64,000 nucleotides of DNA from Streptomyces sp. NRRL S-646 (GCF_000720765.1 NZ_JODC01000002.1:248001-312000), one strand, 5' to 3'. Shown: positions 32,863 to 41,998, counted from the first letter of the stretch. Program-made: numbers and translations. The notes: generated by a model from the sequence alone, not told the origin.

Positions 32863-34077
32863 ATGAGCGGATTCCTCGCGGGGCTGTGCGTGGCCGTCCT
32901 GCCGCTGCTGGCCGCCGGGTTCTGGCTCGGCCGGCGCACGGCCCGCCCCGAGAGCCTCGGCGATCTCGGCACCCCCGTCGAGCACGCCACCTTCCAGACC
33001 CTGCACACCGCCTCCCTGGCCGCGCCCCCGCTGCGGGCCGGCCTGACGGAGGAGACCGCCCGCAAGTCCGCCCGCCGGCTGCGCACCCTCCTCGGCACGG
33101 ACGCGCTGTGCCTGACGGACCAGAAGGAGGTCCTGGTCTGGGACGGTGTGGGCGGCCACCACCGCGGCGAGATCATGGAACGCCTCGCCGGACCGCTGGA
33201 GACCGGCCGCGGCGAGGCCTTCCGCCTCAAGTGCCCCGACCCGGACTGCCAGGTGCGCTGGGCGGTCGTCGCCCCGCTCACCGTCGACGACCGGGTGCAC
33301 GGCGCCCTGGTGGCCTGCGCGCCCCGCGAGTCCGCCGTCCTCGTCCGGGCCGCCGGGGAGGTCGCCCGTTGGGTGAGCGTCCAGCTGGAGCTGGCGGATC
33401 TCGACCAGTCCCGCACCCGTCTGATCGAGGCCGAGATCAAGGCGCTCAGGGCCCAGATCTCCCCGCACTTCATCTTCAACTCGCTCGCCGTGATAGCGAG
33501 CTTCGTCCGCACCGACCCCGAGCGCGCCCGCGAACTCCTCCTGGAATTCGCCGACTTCACCCGCTACTCGTTCCGCAGGCACGGCGACTTCACCACCCTC
33601 GCCGACGAACTTCACGCCATCGACCACTACTTGGCGCTGGTGCGGGCACGCTTCGGCGACCGCCTCTCCGTCACCCTGCAGATCGCCCCCGAGGTCCTCC
33701 CGGTGACCCTGCCCTTCCTGTGCCTGCAGCCGCTCGTCGAGAACGCCGTCAAGCACGGTCTGGAGGGCAAGGCGGCGCCCGTCGGCAAGAGCCACATCAG
33801 CATCACCGCGCAGGACGCCGGTGCCGAGGCCCTGGTCGTCATCGAGGACGACGGCGCCGGAATGGACCCCGGCCTGCTGCGCCGCATCCTCGCCGGCGAG
33901 ATCAGCCCCTCGGGCGGCATCGGCCTGTCCAACGTCGACGACCGGCTGCGCCAGGTCTACGGCGACGACTACGGGCTCGTCATCGAGACCGCCGAGGGAG
34001 CGGGCATGAAGATCACCGCCCGGCTGCCGAAATACCAGCCGGGGGTGCACTCGGCCGGGCGGCCGAGCGAGGAATGA
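32863..34077 (+). CDS. LytS-type sensor histidine kinase
   Basis: 404 residues. One N-terminal membrane helix (GLCVAVLPLLAAGFWLG), a GAF-like sensor region ~45-185 with a CPDPDC cysteine pair (Cys124, Cys129), then the HisKA_7TM/LytS-type core QISPHFIFNSL with phospho-acceptor His202, and a C-terminal ATPase with N-box LVENAVKHGLEG, DDGAGMDPG and GGIGLSNVDDRL. Unlike classical LytS it has a single helix, so sensing is probably cytoplasmic, and the Cys pair could bind metal or respond to redox state. Partner of the LytTR regulator at 29898; separated from the symporter by a repeat copy. Confidence 0.93.
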   Translation: MSGFLAGLCVAVLPLLAAGFWLGRRTARPESLGDLGTPVEHATFQTLHTASLAAPPLRAGLTEETARKSARRLRTLLGTDALCLTDQKEVLVWDGVGGHHRGEIMERLAGPLETGRGEAFRLKCPDPDCQVRWAVVAPLTVDDRVHGALVACAPRESAVLVRAAGEVARWVSVQLELADLDQSRTRLIEAEIKALRAQISPHFIFNSLAVIASFVRTDPERARELLLEFADFTRYSFRRHGDFTTLADELHAIDHYLALVRARFGDRLSVTLQIAPEVLPVTLPFLCLQPLVENAVKHGLEGKAAPVGKSHISITAQDAGAEALVVIEDDGAGMDPGLLRRILAGEISPSGGIGLSNVDDRLRQVYGDDYGLVIETAEGAGMKITARLPKYQPGVHSAGRPSEE

Positions 34078-34098
34078 GCGGTGTGTGGTGCGGAAGTC

Positions 34099-34269
34099 TC
34101 ATGTGCTGCGGGAGGCGACCATCCCGAGGGTGAGCAGACCCAGCACGACCCAGCCGAACCACAGCCAGCCGTTGGAGCCGAGAGCCACCGTGTAGGCGGT
34201 CACCACGACGAGGCCGCCGACCGTGATCGCACCCATTGCCTTGGTAGAACCGTCCGTAGAACCGGGCAT
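34099..34269 (-). CDS. Small two-helix membrane protein
   Basis: 56 residues from ATG 34269 with an excellent RBS (GAGGAGGG 7-8 nt upstream). Short polar start (PGSTDGSTKAMG), helix 1 AITVGGLVVVTAYTVAL, helix 2 WLWFGWVVLGLLTLGMVAS. It follows the kinase stop by 13 nt, so the strong RBS and position make it a real gene despite its size. No family recognised; a regulatory partner of the kinase or a simple membrane protein are both possible. Its end is only 21 nt from the convergent LytS gene end. Confidence 0.75.
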   Translation of the reverse strand: MPGSTDGSTKAMGAITVGGLVVVTAYTVALGSNGWLWFGWVVLGLLTLGMVASRST

Positions 34270-34282
34270 CGCAACACCCTCC

Positions 34283-36121
34283 TCAGGATTCGTCCCCCTC
34301 CATGGTGCCCCCGTTCTGCTTCCGGACGGTGCAGACGACGAAATGCGTGCCCGATTTCCAGGCGCCCTGGCTGGTCCAGGAGCCCGAGGTGTAGACCGAG
34401 GGGTCGAAGCCGTAGTCCCGCGGCGGCACGTCCTTCGCACAGGCCGCATCCGACTGCGTACGGGCCTCGGTGAGCGTGACGTCCCCGCCCAGCCGGGTGA
34501 AACCGAGCACCTGCTCGTCGTGCGGCCCGCTGCAGGACACCAGCCGGGCGTCCCGGTCGGAGCGGGTCTGCAGACAGTCACGGCGCTGCATGTTCGCCGT
34601 GTCGGTGAAGTCCGAGCCGGCCTTGCGCCGATCGCCGAGCGGCCCGTACACCGGCCCGTGTGCGCCCAGCACCACACAGGCGGTGCGCCGTCCCGCGGCC
34701 TCGAACCCCGCCCCGGTCGGTACGACGGCGACGCTGCGGACGTCCGCCAGCCGCTCCCGGATCTCCTGCGTCCGCTCCTCGCACCGGGCCGGCCCCAGCC
34801 TGCGCGCCTCGTCCGCGGACGCGGCCGCCACGAACGCCATCACCTGCCCGTCGGGAGCCTTGTCCCGGCAGGACGGATCCGGCGTCAGCCGCGGCACACC
34901 CTGGAAACGGTCGCCCGGCCAGTCGGCGAGCACGCACTCTCCGTCCCCCAGCGGCGCGGAAAGCCCCACGGCCGAACCGTACGGCGAGGCCGCGTCGCCG
35001 CCGCTCTTCTGGTGCGCCATGGCGTACCAGACCCCTCCCAGGGCCAGCACCAGACCGAGCGCGGCGGCGAGGACCGCCCGCAGCGCCCGCGGGAGCTCGC
35101 GGCGACGGTGGGCGGGGCCGGACAAGGACGCGACGACGGGCCCGAAGCCGTCCGTCCCGAACCCGGGCGGAGGAGGAGCGGGCGCGGCCGGCACCCCGGC
35201 CGAGGGCGGCTGCGAACCCAGGTCTGTCTGCGTACGGGCGTACGCCTCGGCCTGCGGCGTGACGATCCGCGACAGCTCTGCCTCGGCCTCCGTCGCGGAC
35301 GGCCGCCGCCCCGGATCCTTCACCAGCAGCGCCTGCAGTACGGGTCCCAGCGCACCGGCGCGCACGGCCGGGCGCGGCTCCTCCATGACCACCGCGGTGA
35401 CCTCGGCGAGGTGCGACTCGCGCTCGAAGGGGCCGTGGCCCTCGACGCCGTGGTAGAGCGTGCAGCCCAACGAGAACAGGTCGGCGGCCGGGGTCGGCGG
35501 CCCGCCCGTGGCGCGCTCGGGCGCCAGATAGCCCGACGTGCCCACCAGCACGGACGCCAGCGTGTAGCGGGTCTCACCGGCGTCCGGCTGCACCGAGATG
35601 CCGTAGTCGGTGAGCAGGATGCGCCCGTACGGCGCCCCGGAGCGGTCCGGCGCGAGCAGGATGTTCGCCGGTTTCACGTCCCGGTGCATGACGCCCCGCT
35701 CGTGCCCGGCGGTCAGCGCGTCCAGCACGGCGAGCCCGATGCGGGCGCACTCAGCGGGCGCGAGGGGGCCGCGCGTCTCGACCAGCTCCTTGAGGTCGAC
35801 GGCGCCCGTCACGTACTCCATGACGATCCAGGGCAGCCCCTCGTGCTCCAGCACGTCGTGCACCGTCACCACATGCGGATGGCCGCGCAGTCCCGCCGCG
35901 TGCCGGGCCTCCGCGCGTGCCCGTGCGACCCGGGCCTCCCGCTCGTCGCCGCTCGGGTCCGGGTCCCGGAACACGATCTCCTTGAGCGCGACCTCGCAGA
36001 CGAGTCTCTGGTCGTGGGCGAGCCACACATGGCCCATGCCACCGCTGCCGAGCCGGTTCAGCAGCAGATAACGGCCGGCGATGATCCGGCCCACTCCCGA
36101 CGTAGGTGATCCTGAATGCAT
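34283..36121 (-). CDS. Membrane Ser/Thr protein kinase (PknB-like)
   Basis: 612 residues from ATG 36121 (GGGAG upstream; the longer frame to 36193 is Ser/Arg-rich and starts inside the lipoprotein gene's tail). Kinase domain ~12-270: glycine loop RLGSGGMG, VALKEI Lys, catalytic HRDVKPANIL, TDYGIS in place of DFG (Asp kept), GTSGYLAPE. A Pro-rich linker, one membrane helix (RAVLAAALGLVLALGGVWYAMA) and an extracytoplasmic Cys-containing domain of ~220 residues (six to eight Cys) follow. The TDYG variant keeps the metal-binding Asp. Downstream of the PASTA lipoprotein by 28 nt and upstream of the mini membrane protein: a three-gene set. Confidence 0.92.
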   Translation of the reverse strand: MHSGSPTSGVGRIIAGRYLLLNRLGSGGMGHVWLAHDQRLVCEVALKEIVFRDPDPSGDEREARVARARAEARHAAGLRGHPHVVTVHDVLEHEGLPWIVMEYVTGAVDLKELVETRGPLAPAECARIGLAVLDALTAGHERGVMHRDVKPANILLAPDRSGAPYGRILLTDYGISVQPDAGETRYTLASVLVGTSGYLAPERATGGPPTPAADLFSLGCTLYHGVEGHGPFERESHLAEVTAVVMEEPRPAVRAGALGPVLQALLVKDPGRRPSATEAEAELSRIVTPQAEAYARTQTDLGSQPPSAGVPAAPAPPPPGFGTDGFGPVVASLSGPAHRRRELPRALRAVLAAALGLVLALGGVWYAMAHQKSGGDAASPYGSAVGLSAPLGDGECVLADWPGDRFQGVPRLTPDPSCRDKAPDGQVMAFVAAASADEARRLGPARCEERTQEIRERLADVRSVAVVPTGAGFEAAGRRTACVVLGAHGPVYGPLGDRRKAGSDFTDTANMQRRDCLQTRSDRDARLVSCSGPHDEQVLGFTRLGGDVTLTEARTQSDAACAKDVPPRDYGFDPSVYTSGSWTSQGAWKSGTHFVVCTVRKQNGGTMEGDES

Positions 36122-36149
36122 CCGGTGACTCCCGGGTTCTGCGGAGGCG

Positions 36150-37562
36150 CTACGTGATCGCGATCGAGGCGGGCCCGGAGCTTGCGGACTCACTCGTGGC
36201 CGGTGCGCTGCTCGCCGGCCCGCTGGTGGCCGGAGCGCTCGTGGTGACCGGGTTGCTGGGTGGGGGTGCGCCGCTGGTGGCTGGTTTGCTGGGTGGGGGA
36301 GCGCTGCTCGTCACCGGTTTGCTCGGTGGTGGGGCACTGGTAGTGACCGGGGCGCTGGTCGTGGGCGCACTGGTCGTCGTCGACGTCGACCTCGGCGGTG
36401 CGCTCGACGGGGGCGCCTTGGAACTGGGCGGCGCGCTCGACGTCGGTGCCGAGGACGTCGGCCCGGGGCCGCTGCTCGACGGCGACGACGGCGACGACGG
36501 AGGCGCGGGTGAGGACCGGGACGACGGCGGCTGCGACGGCGGCGCTGTGGACGGCCCGGACGTCGAGGGCGGCGGGGGAGTCGTCGGCCCGTGGGACGTC
36601 TCCTCGGCGACGCTCAGCGTCACGTACGCCCCGAACCCCAACCGGCTCCCGGCCGGGGGGTCCGAGGCCGCCACTCGCGCGTCTTCGGGCGGTCGCGCCT
36701 TCCCGTCGTACCCGACCGCGAGCCCGGCCTCGGCCAGCCGTCGGCTCGCGTCCCCGAACGTCGTCCCGGCGAGCCGGGGCACCGCACGTTCCCTGCGCGT
36801 GTCGAAGGTCTTGTCGTGCGCCCCCGTCGTGCCGACCGGCCGGTCGATGCCCAGGGCGGGATCGCCGACGTCGACCAGAGCGAGCCGCTGCATTTTCCGG
36901 GGCGCCGGCTGCACGGCCACCACGGCGGAACGCTCATATCCCCGCCACTTCTTGTTCCCGCCCTGGAACTTGACCGAAATCCTGTTCGTGTCACCCGTGA
37001 AGGGACGCAGTGGATTTCCGCACGAGCACTTCACAGCCGGAAGTCCCTGTTCATCGACGAGAACGGCGATTCCTGTCTCGAGCAGGGAGTCGAAGGGAAC
37101 GGCCTTTCCCCTCTTGTAGTCGTGATTCTGCACGAGCGTGTCGTGACGCAGGAGAACTGGAGTGAGCCGGTCCAGGTAACCCGGAATCTCATCCGTGGTG
37201 ATGTTCAGCGCAGTCGCCCACGCCTGCGCCTTCTGATGGTTCCTGGGGTCCGTGAGGAATTCCTTGAGCTGCTTGATGTCGCAGATGGTCGGTTTCCTCG
37301 TGCCTCCGTACAGACCGGGCGTGTCCCCCTGCTGCAGACTCCCCTGCACCGCCTGCGGTCCGACCACGGTGTCATGGCCCAGCCCGATGCCCTCGTCGAA
37401 GAAAGGCGCGAGAGAGGGAACTCCCGCGGCCACCGCCTTCACGACGCGCAACGGCGTACTTCGATCACAACCGCTGAGCGCCAGTACGAAAACGAGCAGG
37501 ACGGCGATCCTGCGAATCGCCGATTTCCCGGCTCCTTGCATAAATGCGCGAAGTGTCATCAC
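36150..37562 (-). CDS. Secreted lipoprotein with DUF6777-like and PASTA-like domains and Pro/Ser/Thr tail
   Basis: 470 residues; GTG 37562 is followed at once by ATG 37559. Lipoprotein signal with lipobox LALSGC (Cys ~32). A domain with TRKPTICDIKQLKEFL, TALNITTDEIPGYLDRLTPVLLRHDT, KCSCGNPLRPF matches what Streptomyces annotations call DUF6777. Then a PASTA-like unit (AVPRLAGTTFGDASRRLAEAGLAVGY...SRLGFGAYVTLSVAEE) and ~150 residues of Ser/Pro/Thr repeats with the unit SAPPPSKPVT recurring. PASTA domains bind peptidoglycan or muropeptides and usually occur on Ser/Thr kinases; here the domain is on a separate lipoprotein next to the kinase, so it may relay wall signals to it (inference). Confidence 0.85.
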   Translation of the reverse strand: MMTLRAFMQGAGKSAIRRIAVLLVFVLALSGCDRSTPLRVVKAVAAGVPSLAPFFDEGIGLGHDTVVGPQAVQGSLQQGDTPGLYGGTRKPTICDIKQLKEFLTDPRNHQKAQAWATALNITTDEIPGYLDRLTPVLLRHDTLVQNHDYKRGKAVPFDSLLETGIAVLVDEQGLPAVKCSCGNPLRPFTGDTNRISVKFQGGNKKWRGYERSAVVAVQPAPRKMQRLALVDVGDPALGIDRPVGTTGAHDKTFDTRRERAVPRLAGTTFGDASRRLAEAGLAVGYDGKARPPEDARVAASDPPAGSRLGFGAYVTLSVAEETSHGPTTPPPPSTSGPSTAPPSQPPSSRSSPAPPSSPSSPSSSGPGPTSSAPTSSAPPSSKAPPSSAPPRSTSTTTSAPTTSAPVTTSAPPPSKPVTSSAPPPSKPATSGAPPPSNPVTTSAPATSGPASSAPATSESASSGPASIAIT

Positions 37563-37626
37563 CGCTCCCCCCGGCGGTTCCCCCGATGCACTTCATGCTA
37601 CTGAATGCTTCCGAATGGCGAAGCCC

Positions 37627-38577
37627 TCAATGCCCGCGTGCGTTCAATGAGGCCAAATAGGCGTTGTATGCCTCGAGTTCCTTGTCGCCGTCACGGTCGG
37701 CGGCCCGGTCCTTGCGCCGGGCCTGCCGCTGCTCGGAGCCGTACCACTGGAACAGCAGGGCGAGCAGCACCAGCACGGAGGGAATCTCGCTGAACGCCCA
37801 GGCGATGCCGCCGGCCGCGGTCTGGTCGGAGAGCGCCTCGATGCCGAGGGAGGCGGGCGGGTTCTTGAACGTCTCCACCATCGGCGTCGACGCCATCATC
37901 AGGGCGATGCCGAAGAACGCGTGGAACGGCATGCCCGCGAACAGTTCCAGCATCCGCATCAGATAACCCGGCCGCTGCGGCCCGGGATCCACCCCGATGA
38001 TCGGCCAGAAGAACACGACACCCACGGCGAGGAAGTGCACCATCATCGCGATGTGCCCCGCCTTGGAGCCCATCAGGAAGTCGAAGATCGGTGTGAAGTA
38101 CAGCGCGTACAGGCTCGCGATGAACAGCGGAATGGTGAACGCGGGATGCGTGATGATCCGCATGTACCGGCTGTGCAGCAGCATCAGCAGCAGCTCGCGG
38201 GGCCCCTTGCGGCCCTTGCCGGCGGTGGGCAGTGCGCGCAGGGCGAGCGTGACGGGGGCGCCGAGCAGGATCAGGATCGGCGACAGCATACTGATGATCA
38301 TGTGCTGCACCATGTGCACGCTGAACATGACCATGCCGTAGTCGTTGAGCTTCGTGCACATCACGAGCCCGATGGTCAGCACACCGAGGACGAACGACAC
38401 GGTCCGCGCTGCCGACCACTTGTCACCACGTCGCCGCAGCCGCACCACGCCGTACGCGTACAGCCCGAGCCCCACCAGGCAGGCCACGAGGAAGAACGGG
38501 TCCGCCGACCACTGAAGACCCCGCCCCAGCGTGAACGGCGGCAGATCCATGGTCATGCCGTGCCCGCTGTGATCCAT
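37627..38577 (-). CDS. ctaG: Cytochrome c oxidase assembly protein, caa3 CtaG type
   Basis: 316 residues, about seven membrane helices. His-rich N-terminus MDHSGHGMTMDLPPF could bind copper; the body carries MFSVHMVQHMIISMLSPILILLGAP, HSRYMRIITHPAFTIPLF, MMVHFLAVGVVFFWPIIGVDP and MPFHAFFGIALM, the CtaG-like (DUF1404/caa3_CtaG) signature of membrane His residues. These proteins help put copper in cytochrome oxidase or act as related membrane copper proteins. A terminator at 38634 separates it from pfkA. Confidence 0.9.
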   Translation of the reverse strand: MDHSGHGMTMDLPPFTLGRGLQWSADPFFLVACLVGLGLYAYGVVRLRRRGDKWSAARTVSFVLGVLTIGLVMCTKLNDYGMVMFSVHMVQHMIISMLSPILILLGAPVTLALRALPTAGKGRKGPRELLLMLLHSRYMRIITHPAFTIPLFIASLYALYFTPIFDFLMGSKAGHIAMMVHFLAVGVVFFWPIIGVDPGPQRPGYLMRMLELFAGMPFHAFFGIALMMASTPMVETFKNPPASLGIEALSDQTAAGGIAWAFSEIPSVLVLLALLFQWYGSEQRQARRKDRAADRDGDKELEAYNAYLASLNARGH

Positions 38578-38633
38578 CCAACGGCTCCTGATTCGTGGGG
38601 GTTGTGCGCTGTCTGTCCGGACCCAGAGTAGAA

Positions 38634-38665
38634 CCGCCCCCGGCCGCTGCTGCGACCGGGGGCGG
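38634..38665 (-). terminator. Terminator of pfkA
   Basis: 10-bp inverted repeat CCGCCCCCGG / CCGGGGGCGG with a 12-nt loop, 32 nt after the pfkA stop and 57 nt upstream of the ctaG start. Confidence 0.85.
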
Positions 38666-38697
38666 ACTCTTCAATTCCGTACGAGATCAAATGCGCA

Positions 38698-39723
38698 CTA
38701 CAGGACGCACTCCGCCTCGTCGTACCGCTCCTCGGGAACCGTCTTGAGGGTCTCGACAGCGTCCGCCAGCGACACCATCACGATGTCGGTCCCCCGAAGG
38801 GCCGTCATCTTGCCGAACTCCCCCCGGTGCACCGCCTCCACGGCGTGCCAGCCGAAGCGGGTGGCGAGCACACGGTCGTACGCGGTAGGCGTACCACCGC
38901 GCTGGACGTGCCCCAGGATGACCGGCCGCGCCTCCTTGCCCAGCCGCTCCTCCAGCTCGATGGAGAGCTGGCGGGCGATCCCGGCAAAGCGCTCGTGGCC
39001 GTAGATGTCCTTGCCGCCCTCGTCGAACTCCATGGACCCGGCCTTGGGCTTGGCGCCCTCCGCCGCCACGACGATGGCGAACCGCTTGCCGGCCTCGAAC
39101 CGCTCGCCGACCCGCCGGGCCAACTCCTCGATGTCGAAGGGCCGTTCCGGGACGACGATGGCGTGCGCGCCGGCCGCCATGCCGGAGTGCAGCGCGATCC
39201 AGCCGGTGTGCCGGCCCATGACCTCCACGACCAGGACCCGCTGGTGGGACTCGGCGGTGGTCTTCAGCCGGTCCAGCGCCTCGGTCGCCACACCCACGGC
39301 CGTGTCGAAGCCGAAGGTGACGTCCGTGACCGCGATGTCGTTGTCGATGGTCTTCGGGACGCCGACGATCGGCAGCCCGCTGTCGTACATCAGCCGGGCA
39401 GCCTTCAGCGTGCCCTCACCGCCGATGGGGATGATCGCGTCGAGGCCGAGCTCCTCGACATGGCCCTTGGCCCGCTCCACCCCGTCGCGCAGATGCGAGG
39501 GCTGGACCCGGGAGGAGCCGAGGATGGTGCCGCCGCGGGCCAGGATGCCGCCCACCGCGTCGAGGTCGAGCTTGAGGTAGTCGCACTCCAGGAGGCCTTT
39601 CCAGCCGTCCCGGAAGCCGATGACCTCGTCGCCGTGGTCGACGACGGCGCGGTGCACGACGGACCGGATGACGGCGTTCAGGCCGGGGCAGTCGCCGCCG
39701 GACGTGAGGACACCAATGCGCAT
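38698..39723 (-). CDS. pfkA: 6-phosphofructokinase
   Basis: 341 residues from ATG 39723. Group-A PFK: GVLTSGGDCPGLNAVIR, GGTILGSSR, GGEGT at 101-105, PKTIDNDI with Lys124, FDTAVGVATEALDRL, MGRHTGWIALHSG, GHVQRGGTPTAYDR. Gly104 is the ATP-type residue while Lys124 is the PPi-type residue (E. coli numbering happens to fit); this Gly104/Lys124 mix is known for Streptomyces PFKs, which use ATP. The S. coelicolor gene at this synteny position is pfkA3, as I recall. Commits fructose-6-phosphate to glycolysis. Single gene with its own terminator. Confidence 0.95.
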   Translation of the reverse strand: MRIGVLTSGGDCPGLNAVIRSVVHRAVVDHGDEVIGFRDGWKGLLECDYLKLDLDAVGGILARGGTILGSSRVQPSHLRDGVERAKGHVEELGLDAIIPIGGEGTLKAARLMYDSGLPIVGVPKTIDNDIAVTDVTFGFDTAVGVATEALDRLKTTAESHQRVLVVEVMGRHTGWIALHSGMAAGAHAIVVPERPFDIEELARRVGERFEAGKRFAIVVAAEGAKPKAGSMEFDEGGKDIYGHERFAGIARQLSIELEERLGKEARPVILGHVQRGGTPTAYDRVLATRFGWHAVEAVHRGEFGKMTALRGTDIVMVSLADAVETLKTVPEERYDEAECVL

Positions 39724-39903
39724 AGCCCGAAAGAACCTTCTCAACGTGGGCCGGGACCGGACCACGTCGTCCGGCACGAACCCCGCCACCCTAGCGGCAG
39801 GAGGGGGCGGGGCAGCAGCATGCGTCCGCCTGCTGGACGACCCCGCTCACCTGTGCGGACGGGGCGTCAGACGGGCTGGTTGAGCGGACCTTGAATCCAG
39901 ATG

Positions 39904-40632
39904 TCAGGCGGGCTGCTGGGCCGCTGCGATGCGCTCGCCCCGCAGGGCCTCGTACCAGCGGTCGTCGGTCGGGGGCAGCGCGTTCACGTCGAGCGCCAGC
40001 TTCAGCAGCAGGTCGGCGATCAGCGGGTTCCGGGCCAGCACCGGGCCGTGCATGTACGTACCGAAGACCGTGTCGTTGTACGCGCCCTCCGTGCCGTCGC
40101 CCGTGCCGTTGCCGTTGCCCAGGCGGACCTGGGCCAGGGGGCGGGCCGTCGGGCCGAGGTGGGTGACGCCCTGGTGGTTCTCGAAGCCGGTCAGCGGGGG
40201 CAGGCCGAGACGTGGGTCGATGTCGCCGAGCACGTCACCGACGCAGCGGTCGCCCTCACCACGCACGGAGACCACGTCCAGCAGCCCGAGGCCGGGCTCG
40301 CGCTGGCCGAGGTCGTTGATGAACTCGTGGCCGAGGATCTGGTAGCCGGCGCAGACCGAGAAGACGATCGCGCCGTTCTCCACGGCCCGGTGCAGCCCGC
40401 CGTCCCGGCGCAGCCGCTCGGCCGCGAGCCGCTGCGGACGGTCCTCGCCGCCGCCGATCAGGTAGATGTCGCCGGAGGTCGGGATCGCCTGGTCGCTGCG
40501 CACGTCGAGGCGCGCCACGTCGAGGCCGCGCTGCCGGGCCCGGCGCTCCACGACGAGGACGTTGCCCTGGTCGCCGTACGTGCTGAGCAGGTCGGGGTAG
40601 ATCCAGACGATCCGCAGTTGGTTGTCGCTCAC
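39904..40632 (-). CDS. gatD: Lipid II amidotransferase glutaminase subunit GatD
   Basis: 242 residues from GTG 40632. CobB/CobQ-type class I glutamine amidotransferase: LLSTYGDQGN at the start, IYLIGGGEDRPQ, nucleophile Cys in FSVCAGYQILGHEF, and the His in FGTYMHGPVLARNP. With MurT it amidates the D-Glu alpha-carboxylate of lipid II to D-isoglutamine, a step needed for efficient cross-linking. Starts 14 nt after murT in the same operon. Confidence 0.94.
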   Translation of the reverse strand: MSDNQLRIVWIYPDLLSTYGDQGNVLVVERRARQRGLDVARLDVRSDQAIPTSGDIYLIGGGEDRPQRLAAERLRRDGGLHRAVENGAIVFSVCAGYQILGHEFINDLGQREPGLGLLDVVSVRGEGDRCVGDVLGDIDPRLGLPPLTGFENHQGVTHLGPTARPLAQVRLGNGNGTGDGTEGAYNDTVFGTYMHGPVLARNPLIADLLLKLALDVNALPPTDDRWYEALRGERIAAAQQPA

Positions 40633-40646
40633 AAAAATCCCCTGTG

Positions 40647-41885
40647 TCAGTTGCCGACGCGGCGGCGCAGGTCCTGGAAGGCGGTGTAGTTGGCGATGAC
40701 CTCGATCCGCCCCGGCGGGCTCATCTGCACCGCCTGGTCGAGGTCGTCGCAGACCTGGAAGTGCTGGTTGGCGACCTCCAGACGCACCGCGAGGTCCAGC
40801 TTGCGATCGCCGATCACACAGATCGGGTGGCCGGTCAGACGCGTGTAGTCGACGTCCCACAGCCAGGAGGTGTCGGTGCCGTCGGCGCCGCGCGCGTTCA
40901 CGGAGAGGATCACCGGGGTGGGCGGAGGATCGATAAGGCTGAACGTTTCGAGCCAGCCCGCCGGGTTCTTCGCGAGCAGCAGCCGCAGGTCGCGCTGCTG
41001 GAACTGCACCACGTCGTAGCGTCCGGCGACGGCCTGCACCTGGTACATGCGTTCCAGGGCGACCTGCGGCGGCACACCGAAGACGGCGGCCACGGCGGCG
41101 GAGCTGGCGGCGTTCGCCTTGTTGGCGCGGCCGGGCAGCTGGAGGTGGATGGGCCAGGCGGACCCGTGCGGGTCGAGCACGTGGTCGCCGGAGAGCGCCC
41201 AGCTCGGCGTGGGCCGACGGAAGCCGCACTCACCGCAGAACCAGTCGTCGCCGGGCCGCTGCATCACACCACCGCATGACGGGCAGGACCAGGCGTCGTC
41301 CTTCCACATCTGCCCGGCGGCGACCCAGATCACATTGGGAGAGGAGGACGCGGCCCACACGACCAGCGGGTCGTCGGCGTTGGCGACGATGACCGCTTTC
41401 GACCCGGCCAGCCCCTCACGCCAGTTCTCCGCGAGCATGCGGGTCTCGGCGGCGCGGTCGAGCTGGTCGCGGGAGAGGTTCAGCAGGGCGATGCACTTCG
41501 GGTCGGTGTCCCGGGCGACACCGGCGAGGTACTTCTCGTCGACCTCGATGACGCCGAACCGGGCGTCGGAGCTACCCGCGAGAGCCGAGGTGATGCCGGC
41601 CGGCATGTTGGCGCCGAGCGCGTTGGAGACGACCGGACCCGCGGCGCGCAGCGCCTCGGCGATCAGTCTGGTGGTCGTGGTCTTGCCGTTGGTCGCCGAG
41701 ACCAGGGTGACGTCCAGGTTCTGGGCGAGCCGCGCGAGGAGGTCGGGGTCGAGCTTGAGCGCCACCCGGCCACCGATCACCGAACCGCTCCCGCGCCCCG
41801 CGGCGCGCGATGCCGCCGCGACCGCCTTGCCCGCGGTCACGGCCAGCTTGGCCCGCGGCGTGAGCGGGTCCGAGTTGCCTGCCAT
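40647..41885 (-). CDS. murT: Lipid II isoglutaminyl synthase ligase subunit MurT
   Basis: 412 residues from ATG 41885. Mur-ligase fold: ATP loop SATNGKTTTTR, the central domain EVDEKYLAGV, LNLSRDQLDR, ANADDPLV, then a four-Cys zinc ribbon (CPSCGG...CGECG) typical of MurT, and the C-terminal DUF1727 domain (RYDVVQFQQRDLRLLLAKNPAGWLE, DVDYTRL). Works with GatD, which supplies ammonia. Divergent from def. Confidence 0.95.
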   Translation of the reverse strand: MAGNSDPLTPRAKLAVTAGKAVAAASRAAGRGSGSVIGGRVALKLDPDLLARLAQNLDVTLVSATNGKTTTTRLIAEALRAAGPVVSNALGANMPAGITSALAGSSDARFGVIEVDEKYLAGVARDTDPKCIALLNLSRDQLDRAAETRMLAENWREGLAGSKAVIVANADDPLVVWAASSSPNVIWVAAGQMWKDDAWSCPSCGGVMQRPGDDWFCGECGFRRPTPSWALSGDHVLDPHGSAWPIHLQLPGRANKANAASSAAVAAVFGVPPQVALERMYQVQAVAGRYDVVQFQQRDLRLLLAKNPAGWLETFSLIDPPPTPVILSVNARGADGTDTSWLWDVDYTRLTGHPICVIGDRKLDLAVRLEVANQHFQVCDDLDQAVQMSPPGRIEVIANYTAFQDLRRRVGN

Positions 41886-41998
41886 GAGTTCTCGATCCTC
41901 CTTGCGTACGCGCCGCGCCTCTGCCTGACGGCAACGTGGTGTGGACCTCAGCCTATCGAGATCCATTCACAGTCCCGAACCGCCGTACCCTGACGGCC

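Noticed and set aside
34223..36109. Long plus-strand frame opposite the membrane kinase
   Set aside because: Shadow of the kinase gene; lacks motifs, while the minus strand has all kinase motifs.
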